Made by a program: the position numbers and the translations under genes. Shown here in pieces: positions 1-12,100 of a stretch of 64,000 nt of DNA (position 1 is its first letter; each line of letters begins with the position of its first letter). The stretch comes from Protonemura montana. Lineage: Eukaryota; Arthropoda; Insecta; Plecoptera; Nemouridae. The DNA lies in NCBI GenBank assembly GCA_947568835.1, contig OX387605.1, positions 248,001-312,000 on the forward strand, given 5' to 3'. The notes under the pieces are model-generated. The model was given only the letters and a program-made list of their open reading frames with translations, was not told the origin of the DNA and made no database searches.

Positions 1-1037
1 TTGACTCTCCCCCGAGCCTCCGGCCTAACTACTTTTCGTTTGTTAGAATTTTTCCCGCCTCCCGAAATTTTTATTATGGCAACCCTATCCTCAACCCACT
101 ACACAGATTGCTATGTAGATCAGCAAAGATTCTTTTATCCTTAATTTATTAATTTATTTCCACGAGATCTCTCATGCTGCTCTGGAGCTTTTGATAACTT
201 GGGTTCATATGGAATGTGAATCTTGACATTAGAGAAAATCTGTTTAAATTGCTTCATTCTCACGTGTTGCTGAGTCACTAATAAAAAGTGGGAAACTTGA
301 AAAACAACCTTTTTGTTGTCGTCTGCGGTTTCTTAAGAATAGGGTTGAGTAATTTGTAATTTTGTATTACATCTACAATACTAATCTTGAGAGAATGACA
401 AGTTTTCGGACATTTTACGTAACTAATTCCGAATAAAATTATTGTTTTTAATATTGTTACAATGAGTAAAAAACTCGGCTGTGTTTCAACGCCGAAATCT
501 CACCAGTAAATACAATTTTGATGGCGATAATTTAATATTTTATTCCCCAAAGCATGATTCCAGAAATCTTAGCCACATCTCGATCAGACAAATAGTTGTA
601 ATGAAACGGAAGTCGACGTAAGTCGGTGCGAAATTACGTCCAGTAGTTACCGACAGTGAGTCGCTCGAACTCGGGGAGACCCATGAATCAGCTGAAGAGA
701 CCCATGAATCAGCTGAAGAGACCGATGAATCAGCTGAAGAAAAAGCCATCCAGCCAACATTTTCAAAGATGTAATTTTAAGCAAAGAGATTTGAAATACA
801 TTGCCTGCAAATTTTGTCCAAAACAAAACAGTTTCTAGCCCTTTGAATGACAGAGAAAAAGCAAGTAATTAATGTTCTTTTGTTTCAGTGAAAATGAGTG
901 TTAGTTGAGTGCAATGTAGTTTAGATATTATACAAGGGTTGATTCTCCAAAAGCATAAACATTTTAGAACTAATCAATAAGAAATATGACTGTAGATTGA
1001 AGAAAAATATTCATAAAGTATAATTCAAGAGAATCTT
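1..1037. other. Sequence downstream of the VRK gene, no gene recognised
   Basis: AT-rich sequence with only short open frames that match nothing I recognise. The only structure seen is a three-copy 21-bp direct repeat near 677-739, which makes a trivial repeated peptide (PMNQLKR) in one frame. It lies downstream of the kinase gene on the minus strand. Confidence 0.6.
677..739 (+). repeat. Three-copy 21-bp tandem repeat
   Basis: Three consecutive 21-bp copies around the core ATGAATCAGCTGAAG, almost identical. No element or gene is attached to it. Confidence 0.8.
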
Positions 1038-1043
1038 TTTATT
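1038..1043 (-). terminator. Probable polyadenylation signal of the VRK gene
   Basis: TTTATT on the plus strand reads AATAAA on the minus strand, about 60 bases after the VRK stop codon at 1102. Position and sequence fit a canonical polyadenylation signal. No transcript end is available to confirm it. Confidence 0.5.
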
Positions 1044-1101
1044 TAGAAAACTAAAACTTAATACAATGAGTGGTGATCAGTTCTTTCTTAGCGTTCGTTT
1101 G

Positions 1102-4100
1102 TCACTTCGGGATGCGCTGGTATTCTCCAGGCCGCGAGATATTGCTTGCGCTGACGGCTGCACCATCGCGCCACGAAGGTACGGCTAACTTTGGTGTTGT
1201 CTTGCGCTTGGCTGCCCTCTTAGTGGCCGCGGGGGGTGTTTCTGAAACATATGTCACGTCATCCCAAGGTTGAGTGGGGATTTGTTTAATCTCCAAACCT
1301 TCTTTAGACCAGTTTTCACTTCGATGACAAGTAGACTCATATTGTATGGATGAGATTGAGTAAAAGGAAACAAAACAAAGCTCATGTTGTATGGGCTTAG
1401 TATATGACCGAGGACATGTCATGCTATGTCAAGGCTCTTGTTTTATTTGTATTAAAAACTTGTAAAATACCTTCAAGTGGAGACTTTTGTCCAGACAACT
1501 CACCTTCGATGGCAGAATCATCGCTTGACTCACTGCTCTGTTTCCTAGCTTGACCGTTAGTAGCACGAGCTCCACGCTTGGGACGACCACGCTTGGGCTT
1601 GGGCGGTGAAGACTCCTCATTATCATTGCAAGCCTTGGTGCCGTTTCGCTTGGCCTGCAACAAGTTGGCTAAATCACTTGGCGATCTCTTTATACCAATC
1701 AGCCTCTAGACTGAGGTACCTTAACAGCCCCACATGAAGGAACCCGCTGGAAAGCTGCAATGATTGATTGTATTGCTTTGTGGGTATAAAACTTGCACTT
1801 CTTTGCAAGGATTTGTTAGGCAGCATTGGAAGTAGCTCCTAGCTAACCATAACTCAAGATTCATAATATTACAAGGTACACTTATATCATATCAAAATAT
1901 CGCAATTCACTCCAAATTGACAAATATTTCATGGCATGAAACATATTCAACGTACAATTTGAGTTACTAGATATTGAATGGATGTGACACAGTAATGTAC
2001 CTCTAGAATCAGAGTGACTGTGATTATTCACAGCCTTTTGGTTCTACTCCTTGGAGATCTGTCATTCTCATGAAATATACTAAAATCCTCTACAAAATGC
2101 CATGTCCAAGTAGCTCAGTTCGTTAGAGCAACACCCGTGACAGGTGGAGATCGGGTCCAAGTAGCTCAATTGGTTAGAGCAGCACCCGTGACAGGTGGAG
2201 ATCGGGGTCCTAGTAGCTCAATTGGTTAGAGCAACACCCGCGACAGGTGGAGATCGGGTCCAAGTAGCTCAATTGGTTAGAGCAGCACCCGTGACAGGTG
2301 GAGATCGGGGTCCTAGTAGCTCAATTGGTTAGAGCAACACCTGCGACAGGTGGAGATCGGGGTTCAAGTAGCTCAATTGGTTAGAGCAACACCCGCGACA
2401 GGTGGAGATAGGGGTCCAAGTAGCTCAGTTCGTTAGAGCAACACCTGCGACAGGTGGAGATCAGGGTCCAAGTAGCTCAATTGGTTAGCGCAACACCCGC
2501 GACAGGTGGAGATCGGGGTCCAAGTAGCTCAATTGGTTAGAGCAACACCGCCGACAGGTGGAGATCGGGGTCCAAGTAGCTCAGTTCGTTAGAGCAACAC
2601 CTGCGACAGGTGGAGATCGGGGTCCAAGTAGCTCAATTGGTTAGAGCAACACCTGCGACAGGTGGAGATCGGGGTCAAAGTAGCTCAATTGGTTAGAGCA
2701 ACACCCGCGACAGGTGGAGATCGGGGTCCAAGTAGCTCAGTTCGTTAGAGCAACACCCGCGACAGGTGGAGATCGGGGTCCAAGTAGCTCAATTGGTTAG
2801 AGCAACACCCGCGACAGGTGGGGATAGGGGTCCAAGTAGCTCAATTGGTTGGAGCAACACCTGCGACAGGTGGAGATCGGGGTCCAAGTAGCTCAATTGG
2901 TTAGAGCAACACCCGCGACAGGTGGAGATAGGGGTCCAAGTAGCTCAATTAGTTAGAGCAACACCCGCGACAGGTGGAGATAGGGGTCCAAGTAGCTCAA
3001 TTGGTTGGAGCAACACCCGCGACAGGTAGAGACCGGGGTTTAACACTCCCATTGGGCATAAATTATAGAGGGGTTATTGTATTCCGCAATGCAGAGTGAA
3101 ACGCTGAATACCTTGGCGGTGGCAGGGCGCTTGGTGGGCGACAGAACGGGCGTGGCAAACTCTAGCACACCTCGTTCTGTGAATCCTGGGCTGCCACGAA
3201 GGGCACGTTGCAAGGCCTCGTAGTTGGGGCTGGCGGTGACGTCCAGTGCAGACAGCTGTGTGAACCAAGATGACAGCCAACCTGCACATTGCAACAGTTG
3301 ACAAACTTCAGCAGCCAGTCTCAAGTCTCACATAAACCAGACCAGTCAAACATAACAGACATAGGAAAGGACATGGGGCTGGACATGGGGCTGGACATGG
3401 GGCAGGACATGGGGCAGGACGTGTGGCAGGACGTGTGGCAGGACATGGGGCAGGACATGGGGCAGGACATGGGGCAAGACATGGGGCAGGACATGGGGCA
3501 AGACATGGGGCAGGACGTGGTGCAGGACATGAGGCAGGACGTGTGGCAGGACGTGTGGCAGGACATGGGGCAGGACATGGGGCTGGACATGGGACAGGAC
3601 GTGTGGCAGGACATGGGGCATGACATAGTGCAGGACGTGTGGCAGGACATGGGGCAGGACATGGGGCTGGACATGGGACAGGACATGGGGCAGGACATGG
3701 GGCTGGACATGGGACAGGACGTGTGGCAGGACATGGGGCAGGACATGGGGCTGGACATGGGACAGGACGTGTGGCAGGACATGGGGCATGACATAGTGCA
3801 GGACGTGTGGCAGGACATGGGGAACTGAAGAGAACTTTCAAAGAGAAGTGAGCGACGGGGGAAAAATCTTACCGGGTGCGGGCGTGGAGTTGGGTGGGAA
3901 ACACGACTTTAGCAGCGCGGTACCAGCGGCCGCCAGGAGCTTCTGTTTCTCCGCATGCAGGGCAGCCAGGTTCGTAAGTTGCGTTTCCCACGGCAACCGA
4001 CCCGTCTGCCACTGCACGACGTTCAGGATCAACGTTTCCACGTCACCTCGAAAAGTCATCGCTGAAAACACCACGCAACAGGTAAAAAATATACCCAGCT

Positions 4101-7100
4101 GTAAACATCCATGCTTGCACCAAGCCCTATACCTTGGCACACATGTCCCTGGATCCCATTGAAGATGCCAACCCAGCTGTACACATCCATGCTTGCACCA
4201 TGCCCTATACCTTGACACACATGTACCTGGCTCCCATTGAAGATGCCAACCCAGCTGTACACATCCATGCTTGCACCAAGCCCTATACCTTGGTACACAT
4301 GTCCCTGGCTCCCATTGAAGATGCCAACCCAGCTGTACACATCCATGCTTGCACCATGCCCTATACCTTGACACACATGTCCCTGGCTCCCATTGAAGAT
4401 GCCAACCCAGCTGTACACATCTATGCTTGCACCAAGCCCTATACCTTGGTACACATGTCCCTGGCTCCCATTGAAGATGCCAACCCAGCTGTACACATCC
4501 ATGCTTGCACCATGCCCTATACCTTGACACACATGTCCCTGGCTCCCATTGAAGATACCAACCCAGCTGTACACATCCATGCTTGCACCCTGCCCTATAC
4601 CTTGGCACACATGTCCCTGGCTCCCATTGAAGATGCCAACCCAGCTGTACACATCCATGCTTGCACCCTGCCCTATACCTTGACACACATGTCCCTGGCT
4701 CCCATTGAAGATGTCAACCCAGCTGTACACATCCATGCTTGCACCAAGCCCTATACCTTGACACACATGTCCCTGGCTCCCATTGAAGATGCCAACCCAG
4801 CTGTACACATCCATGCTTGCACCAAGCCCTATACCTTGACACACATGTCCCTGGCTCCCATTGAAGATGCCAACCCAGCTGTACACATCCATGCTTGCAC
4901 CAAGCCCTATACCTTGGCACACATGTCCCTGGCTCCCATTGAAGATGCCAACCCAGCTGTACACATCTATGCTTGCACCATGCCCTATACCTTGACACAC
5001 ATGTCCCTGGCTCCCATTGAAGATGCCAACCCAGCTGTACACATCCACGCTTGCACCATGCCCTATACCTTGACAAACATGTCCCTGGCTCCCATTGAAG
5101 ATGTCAACCCAGCTGTACACATCCATGCTTGCACCCTGCCCTATACCTTGACACACATGTCCCTGGCTCCCATTGAAGATGCCAACCCAGCTGTACACAT
5201 CCATGCTTGCACCCTGCCCTATACCTTGGCACACATGTCCCTGGCTCCCATTGAAGATGCCAACCCAGCTGTACACATCCATGCTTGCACCATGCCCTAT
5301 ACCTTGACACACATGTCCCTGGCTCCCATTGAAGATGCCAACCCAGCTGTACACATCCATGCTTGCACCATGCCCTATACCTTGACACACATGTCCCTGG
5401 CTCCCATTGAAGATGCCAACCCAGCTGTACACATCCATGCTTGCACCATGCCCTATACCTTGACACACATGTCCCTGGCTCCCATTGAAGATGCCAACCC
5501 AGCTGTACACATCCATGCTTGCACCCTGCCCTATACCTTGACACACATGTCCCTGGCTCCCATTGAAGATGCCAACCTAGCTGTATACATCCATGCTTGC
5601 ACCATGCCCTATACCTTGACACACATGTCCCTGACTCCCATTGAAGATGCCAACCCAGCTGTACACATCCATGCTTGCACCATGCCGTATACCTTGACAC
5701 ACATGTCCCTGGCTCCCATTGAAGATGCCAACCCAGCTGTACACATCTATGCTTGCACCCTGCCCTATACCTTGACACACATGTCCCTGGCTCCCATTGA
5801 AGATGCCAACCCAGCTGTACACATCTATGCTTGCACCCTGCCCTATACCTTGACAAACATGTAACTCACCTCCAGTGTGAGCATCACGGCTAACGTACTC
5901 AGGTGTACCATTGTGTGCACGCTTGGGATCTGGTTTGCTGCTGACCAGGGTCGCCATGCCGAAGTCAACAAGAAACACGCGAGACGCATCCGTGGTACTC
6001 AGTAACAAGTTCGCTCCCTTCACGTCAGCGTGCACGTAGCCCTGCAAGCACACACCCGTACAGAGTTATTATAATTTTTTTATTCAAATAGATGTGCAGC
6101 TCAGTATTACGGTGTTTGATTATCTACAATATTGGCGTCCTGAAATGAATAAACTGCTGACATCGCAACTATGTTGCCATTAGTTACCTAAACCTTGCTA
6201 AGTACAGGATTGTTTTCATCCTTGCCGCTGGAGACTTTACTATTCAACTGCCAGACCTGACTCTTACTACCCTGCTATTTGCACCCTTTCAGCCAACTTC
6301 AGTCACTGCTTCATTCCCATCATTACTTCAATAATCTTGCCATTCTCCTTGATTTTGTTAGCGTTACCACAAGAACAGGTCTGACTCACCTTGCAGTGAA
6401 TGTACTCCAGTGCAGCAAGAACTTGGTCTGCGATCCGTGCCGTGGTGACGAACGGCATCTGTCGGTTGTTCTGCACGAATAGCGTCCAGATGTCGGCGCC
6501 GTAGCGGTCCATGACCAAGAAGCGATGCGGGATGCTGCGGATGTCGTGAGATCCCCAACCAAGAAGGCGTGGTATCGAGAGGGCAGTGAGCTTGCGCAGA
6601 GACCTCCATGTAGTCACTAAAATAGCGTCCATGCCAAGCCAGTGCTTGTGTATTGATGACGACATCGCGACACATTCTCCGCCTATAGCGTCCATGCCAA
6701 GCCAGTGCTTGTGTATCGATGACGACATCGACAACTTCTTACACTTGCCTCATCTTTGAAGATATGAAAATCTTTAAGCCAAGCTGAGGCACTGGTTAGA
6801 GCCTTCACAGGCATTTCCAGCACGGGAGGCTGACTTTTTAGTTCTATATATATATAATATCATTTCATTTCATTATCATATCTATTTTGTCCCTGCCTTC
6901 AAAAATGTCTGCAATATTCCTTACATAAACCAAATTTTCTAGCCTATATGAGTTCCTTAGGCCTTATCTTGATGGAATTAACCTGTTGCATCTATGTACA
7001 CACTGGAACTTGGACTTGAATTATTATAACTAGGAAGTATTTGAACAAATTGTAATTCTATAAAAAAGATAATAAGAAGAGAGGATCAGTAAAATATACC

Positions 7101-8576
7101 CACATAGTGACAGTCTGTTGCTGCAGGCAGCTGGACACGAAGATCAAGACAAATTCTAATTTATGCACCGAGAGGAGTTTTGCATCATCGCTGTATCCAG
7201 TTCTTCTCGGACACCAGTTAAGAGATTTGAATGGAATATAAATGAGTGCCAATAAAACATCTTTTGATTTCTGGTTGGAGTGCATCGATTTGAGAAGTTC
7301 ACTGGGAGGAATTTGGGTGGCATTGAACTAGGGATTGAACTTGGGATTGAACTTGGGATTGAACTTGGGATTGAACTTGGGATTGAACTTGGGATTGAAC
7401 TTGGGATTGAACTTGGGATTGAACTTGGGATTGAACTTGGGATTGAACTTGGGATTGAACTTGGGATTGAACTTGGGATTGAACTAGGGATTGAACTTGG
7501 GATTGGACTTGGGATTGAACTTGGGATTGAACTTGGGATTGAACTTGGGATTGAACTTGGGATTGAACTTGGGATTGAACTTGGGATTGGACTAGGGATT
7601 GGACTTGGCATTGGACTAGGCATTGGACTAGGGATTGGACTAGGGATTGGACTAGGCATTGGACTAGGCATTGGACTAGGGATTGGACTAGGGATTGGAC
7701 TAGGCATTGGACTAGGGATTGGACTAGGCATTGGACTAGGGATTGGACTAGGCATTGGACTAGGCATTGGACTAGGCATTGGACTAGGGATTGGACTAGG
7801 CATTGGACTAGGCATTGGACTAGGGATTGGACTAGGGATTGGACTAGGCATTGGACTAGGCATTGGACTAGGGTGCTAGCTATTTGAACGAGAGTAGAGG
7901 TGAGGGTTAGGATATGGTGGGTGATGAAGTAAGGTTTTCAAGTCTTAAAGTGAGATATTATTCAGACTGTCTATTTTCAACAACTTACCATCGTCCTCGC
8001 GGCACACCCGTATGTAGAAGTTCATCTCAACAAATAAGGGTCCATTTTCACGTGGTTCCTGTAAGGAAGAGTGTAGGTAGGTCAGTGCGTGTAGGTATTG
8101 TCTGTAGGTTTCCCGTCTAGGTTGTCAGTAGGAGACAATTTGCAGATCGGATCACAACCCAGCCTATGTGTACAAGTGTATTTATTTCAGCTGCTAAAAA
8201 CGCTACGAGGTAAAATAATTGATGAAGTGCCAGTCCTTAGTTCTCTTAATACTCACAATCTTGACCACATAAGGATACTGCACCACCTTTTTTTTTCGGG
8301 ATTCAGGTTCGGTCACGTCAGTAGCTGAAACAAAAGCCACGGATATATTTTTCTAGCTAAGGAAATGGAACGAAAGCTTAAAGGAGATCAACTGGGAAAA
8401 TATGAGCCATTCTTACCGCAGTAAATGTCTCCGAATCCGCCTGATCCGATGGAATGGCCAAGGCTCCAAGTCTTCTTTGAAGCATCTCGTAGAATTTCAC
8501 CTGGTGGAATTGGCTCTGGTCTCTTATAAATGTGTGTAGCCTTGCGCTTGGCAGCCGGTTTTTTCGGGGTTGACAT
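1102..8576 (-). CDS. VRK1: Vaccinia-related kinase (VRK1-like Ser/Thr kinase), 9 exons
   Basis: Exons in transcript order: 8576-8417, 8324-8257, 8058-7989, 6616-6390, 6041-5870, 4061-3873, 3281-3112, 1654-1504, 1241-1102; all introns GT-AG, frame continuous, 448 residues. Visible landmarks: glycine-rich loop GSGGFG (44-49), lysine in YVVKI (K75), catalytic HADVKGAN (D181), DFG (201-203), and the VRK activation segment ending PEYVSRDAH. The K, D, N and DFG residues are all present, so it should be active. Cellular VRK1-type kinases are mostly nuclear and phosphorylate chromatin and nuclear-envelope proteins such as BAF. The tail is basic with an AT-hook-like PKRGRPKRGAR near 330-350, consistent with chromatin binding. 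Length matches animal VRK1 (about 400). VRK1 versus VRK2 is not settled; no C-terminal membrane anchor is seen, which favours VRK1. Introns 3, 5, 6 and 7 each hold a different minisatellite. Confidence 0.92.
2006..3075 (+). mobile_element. tRNA-like inverted-repeat element with an 18-unit 52-bp array (VRK intron 7)
   Basis: A 5' flank at 2006-2103 is shared with the copies at 16975, 29215 and 47935. It is followed from 2104 by 18 tandem units of about 52 bp, each beginning GTCCAAGTAGCTC. Each unit corresponds to acceptor 5' strand, D arm and anticodon-like arm of a tRNA. The A-box-like stretch TAGCTCAATTGG is kept in nearly all. The final unit is followed by a degenerate T-arm half and 3' flank (about 3035-3075). 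Not a functional tRNA gene: U33 is missing and internal units lack a T arm. Confidence 0.85.
3368..3826. repeat. 12-bp minisatellite in VRK intron 6
   Basis: About 38 copies of a 12-bp unit, consensus GGACATGGGGCA with GGACGTGTGGCA variants. It fills most of the 591-bp intron. Because 12 is a multiple of three, long frames stay open on both strands, but the peptides are only four-residue iterations. Not coding. Confidence 0.95.
4085..5862. repeat. 78-bp minisatellite in VRK intron 5 (about 23 copies)
   Basis: Around 22.8 copies of a 78-bp unit containing ATGTCCCTGGCTCCCATTG, mostly differing by single substitutions. 78 is a multiple of three and the unit lacks stops in several frames, so very long false open frames occur on both strands. 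The same unit forms a second array at 44.68-45.64 kb in the opposite orientation. Confidence 0.97.
6625..6720. repeat. Two-copy direct duplication beside VRK exon 4
   Basis: Two nearly identical copies of about 47 bp containing GCGTCCATGCCAAGCCAGTG, immediately upstream (in transcript sense) of the exon 4 acceptor at 6617-6618. The intron around it shows nothing else. Confidence 0.75.
7319..7873. repeat. 12-bp minisatellite in VRK intron 3
   Basis: About 46 copies of a 12-bp unit. The left part is GGGATTGAACTT and the right part is GGGATTGGACTA or GGCATTGGACTA, so two sub-families are spatially separated, as expected from local expansion. Unrelated in sequence to the 12-bp array at 3368. Noncoding. 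Confidence 0.95.
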
Positions 8577-9144
8577 CCTCCGGCACTGAACAAATTTGGA
8601 ACGAGTATTTCCAACAAAATCTCAGCTAATTCGAGTGTGGTTAGCGTTTGGGCTAGATCATAGAATTCCAAAGTTTACTGGCTGGATGTCTGAATTAATC
8701 GCGATAGTATCCAAATATTTTAATACACGATGGTTGCCAGTTTGATAAGAAGGTAATAATTTAGCCTATAAAATGTACTCAAAGAAAATGTCACGCACGC
8801 AACACTCGGCGTCTCCCAATTTCTAAAATCTTAGTGGCGCCAAGGTAGTCACAGCTGAGCACCGCCCCTCTCTTGTACTGCATTGTACTGCAAGGCTGTG
8901 CTTCCAACAAGGCTAACGTTCTGTCTGTCAGTCCGGTGAACACCAACGGTGGACTCTAAGCAGCTGTCAGAATTTCGCGACATTGTGACTAAATTCACTT
9001 GTGCTATCAGCCAAATGTAGTCGTTTGATTTGTAAAAAGTATTAGGGTAGTCACGACTGGTTATTCCATCTCGACCCTAAGTTAATTGGGCTCAATCGAT
9101 CCACCTGACAGCCGAAAGGTCAAGGGTTCATCTAAGAGGTTAGG
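8577..9144. promoter_or_regulatory. Shared head-to-head promoter interval of VRK and SGSM3
   Basis: The first coding exon of VRK (minus) and of SGSM3 (plus) face each other with 568 bp between their start codons. Both 5' UTRs and both promoters must fall here unless further non-coding exons exist. No TATA box is convincing in either direction. Confidence 0.55.
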
Positions 9145-12100
9145 ATGGAGATTGCCAAGTCGCTGTTTGCAGGATCGAGAACCCATGAAGGTTATGCAGG
9201 AAGAGAAGACTACAATGTGAGTAGCTAGCAAAGCAAGGTACCTAGCCCTCTGTTCCATCGCTGACTGCTCGCTCTTTTATCCTGTAGGAGAAGGTTGACA
9301 CAGCTCTCTCCGAGGATGACACTACGGATTTGGGTGATGCAGTTGACGGTTTGACAATCGCTGCTGAGGGATTAGCGCCGGCGCCGGGCGGACCATTTTC
9401 GGCACTCACGCCGTCGATGTGGCCTCAAGATTTGCTGGGCCAGCTGGGCAAACAGTCCGAAGACCCAAATTCACAGCCTGACTACAGGTAAACAATTGAA
9501 GTTGCTGAATTAGCAAGAATCTGAAGGTTTCTCGTAGCGTCTTGGGACCAGATCCACAAAGCAGAGCTAAAGCTAAACCCCTGTAAATCTAGTGGTAAAT
9601 TTATCAATATTGTAGCAAACACTTACGTGAATTGTATCTCTAAGATAGTTAGCTGTTCTACCTTCATATCATCTAGCTGAACACAAATTGTAGCCATTCC
9701 TCCTATCCTTTGTAAATAAGTAGCTAGTTCATCTGTTCTACTCTGGTTCTACCTTGAGAACAACATTTAACTGTTCTCCCTTGTATATTTCAAATAATTT
9801 TGATTGTTTTTATAAAATTGTTATTTCTTCTTCTTGAAATCTCTGCCCCCTCATATTATTCAACCAACAAACCACCAACAATCGGTCACCTCACTCGGCT
9901 TTCCTACCTTCAGGACGTCGAGAATGACATGAAACTTTGCTACATACTACGTGATATGTTAAGTCAATACACATCGCAATTAAATAGAGTTTCATTGCGA
10001 ATTTGAAGGTGAAACTTTCTGGAGAGCTCGATACCTAGTAGACACTTTCATAAATTATGGATTTTAATTTTAAGCATGGGCAGTTGCAGCACTTTAATTA
10101 AGGCTGGTCAGGAGATTGTACCATTTGATATGCATTAATATGCAATAACATATATAACCAAGATAAAATATCTGTTACATAAAAAAATGGGTGTAACTTT
10201 CTAGATAGCTACATTTGACTACTAGACACAATTTAGGAGAAGGTTTTTAGTTTTAAGCTTCCAGTCAACCCCTGAAAATTGCACCGATCAGAAGAAAACG
10301 AGGTGTGATATTATGCTGATTTACATGCATACTCAAGATAAAAGATTTTTTATCTCAAAAACTGGCCAAAATCCCTCCACCAAACTTTCAGATAAGCTCA
10401 GAAGAAATTTAACTCGATGGCTCTCCAAATTTTTGTGGGGTAATTAAATCAAAATTTAGTTGATGTAATTGTGAAAGATTGTTTTTGTGATAAACTGCTT
10501 GCTGATAGAAAATGGAGAGCCGGCTTACGAAATGGTTTGAACTTGGGGCAGGTTCGATGAGTTTGGTTTCCGCGTGGAAGAAGAGGATGGACCTGAGCCA
10601 GCAAGCAACAGGCTGCTGGGAGTACCGCTGACAGAAGATGCAGCTGCCCGGCTTGCGTGGGTTGCACACCTGGAGTTCTCCCACGCTAGCGAAGGTGCTG
10701 CTCTCACTTGGGATGCGCTCGGCTCTAAGTTGGCACGTACTGATCGTCTGCGTGCTCTCGTGCGTCAAGGAATCCCACATTCACTGCGGCCGCAGATGTG
10801 GATGCGACTCTCAGGTTTGTCCCGTCACGTTCTATAACACAATTCAGTTACTCTTTTCCTTTCAGATGAAATAGCCGACATTTTTATTCATCCAACTTCC
10901 AGCATGGTTCAAGTTTAAGGGGGATTTAACCTTCAAAATTAATTTTTACCATCGATTTGGAAGATATAGTAATGGTATTTGAACTATAAAAAAAAAACTT
11001 CTGTGTCCACGGCCGTCCGTGCAGAAATTGTCAAAGTCAGTGTTTTTCGGCTTGGGTGCTTAGAAAACAAAGTCCCATAAGAAATAACCCGTAGTGCTTT
11101 TTCAACCCCTAGCACCTGGACAAACCTCTCATCAGATAAAATTCAAATAATTTGAGTAAAGTCCTCCATCCTTCCTCTGTGTTGAAATAATTTGGCTTTA
11201 TGATAAGATTATTCGTTTAGCCACGGTAAGTGAATTACTGCAGGTATGTAATTAGCATGTTGCATATTTCCGTGCAGTGCCGCTCTGAGCTCGGAAGAAA
11301 GAAGCCCAAAATCTTAGATAATTAATTGCAGATTCATATTTCCAGAAAATTCTTTTTAATAAGTCAATTTTAATTCACACTTAAGTTCTATGGTAAAATA
11401 GAACAAAGTTAAAGTTCTATGGAAATACTAAATCTATGGTAAAATATAATTTTGAAGGGTAAATGCCGCTTTAAGATTAAGGCGCAAAGGTACAGTGAAG
11501 AAAGATTGATTTTAACTTGCAAATTGTCAACCGAACTGTTTGTCGTGTTGGAAACACCGGTTATCATTAGATCACCAACGTTAAGCAACACTGCGCTGAG
11601 TCACCGTATTGAGTGGGTGACCATCATACACATGACCAGTTCTGTTCGGGAGAGAGGTTGGAGGGATGAAAGTTAAGCAACACTGCGCTGAGTCAGGTAT
11701 TGGGTGGGTGACCATCATACACATGACCAGTTCTGTTCGGGAGAGAGGTTGGAGGGATGAAAGTTAAGCAACACTGCGCTGGGTCAGGTATTGGATGGAT
11801 GACCATCATACACATGACCAGTTCTGTTCGGGAGAGAGGTTGGAGGGATGAAAGTTAAGCAACACTGCGCTGAGTCAGGTATTGGATGGATGACCATCAT
11901 ACACATGACCAGTTCTGTTCGGGAGAGAGGTTGGAGGGATGAAAGTTTAGCAACACTGTGCTGAGTCAGGTATTGGGTGGGTGACCATCATACACATGAC
12001 CAGTTCTGTCCGGGAGAGAGGTTGGAGGGATGAAAGTTAAGCAACACTGCGCTGGGTCAGGTATTGGATGGGTGACCATCATACACATGACCAGTTCTGT

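Noticed and set aside
2104-3040. A cluster of functional tRNA genes
   Set aside because: Internal units stop before the T arm, the anticodon loop lacks U33, and the copies are tandem with no spacers. Only the final units at 17.1 and 48.2 kb have both A and B boxes.
3289-3841. Long frames across the 12-bp array at 3.4-3.8 kb
   Set aside because: Four-residue iterations within VRK intron 6.
4056-5864. Long open frames (up to about 576 residues) across the 78-bp array
   Set aside because: They are perfect translations of an intronic minisatellite with a unit length divisible by three, open in several frames and both strands, and they lie inside the VRK gene between well-supported exons.
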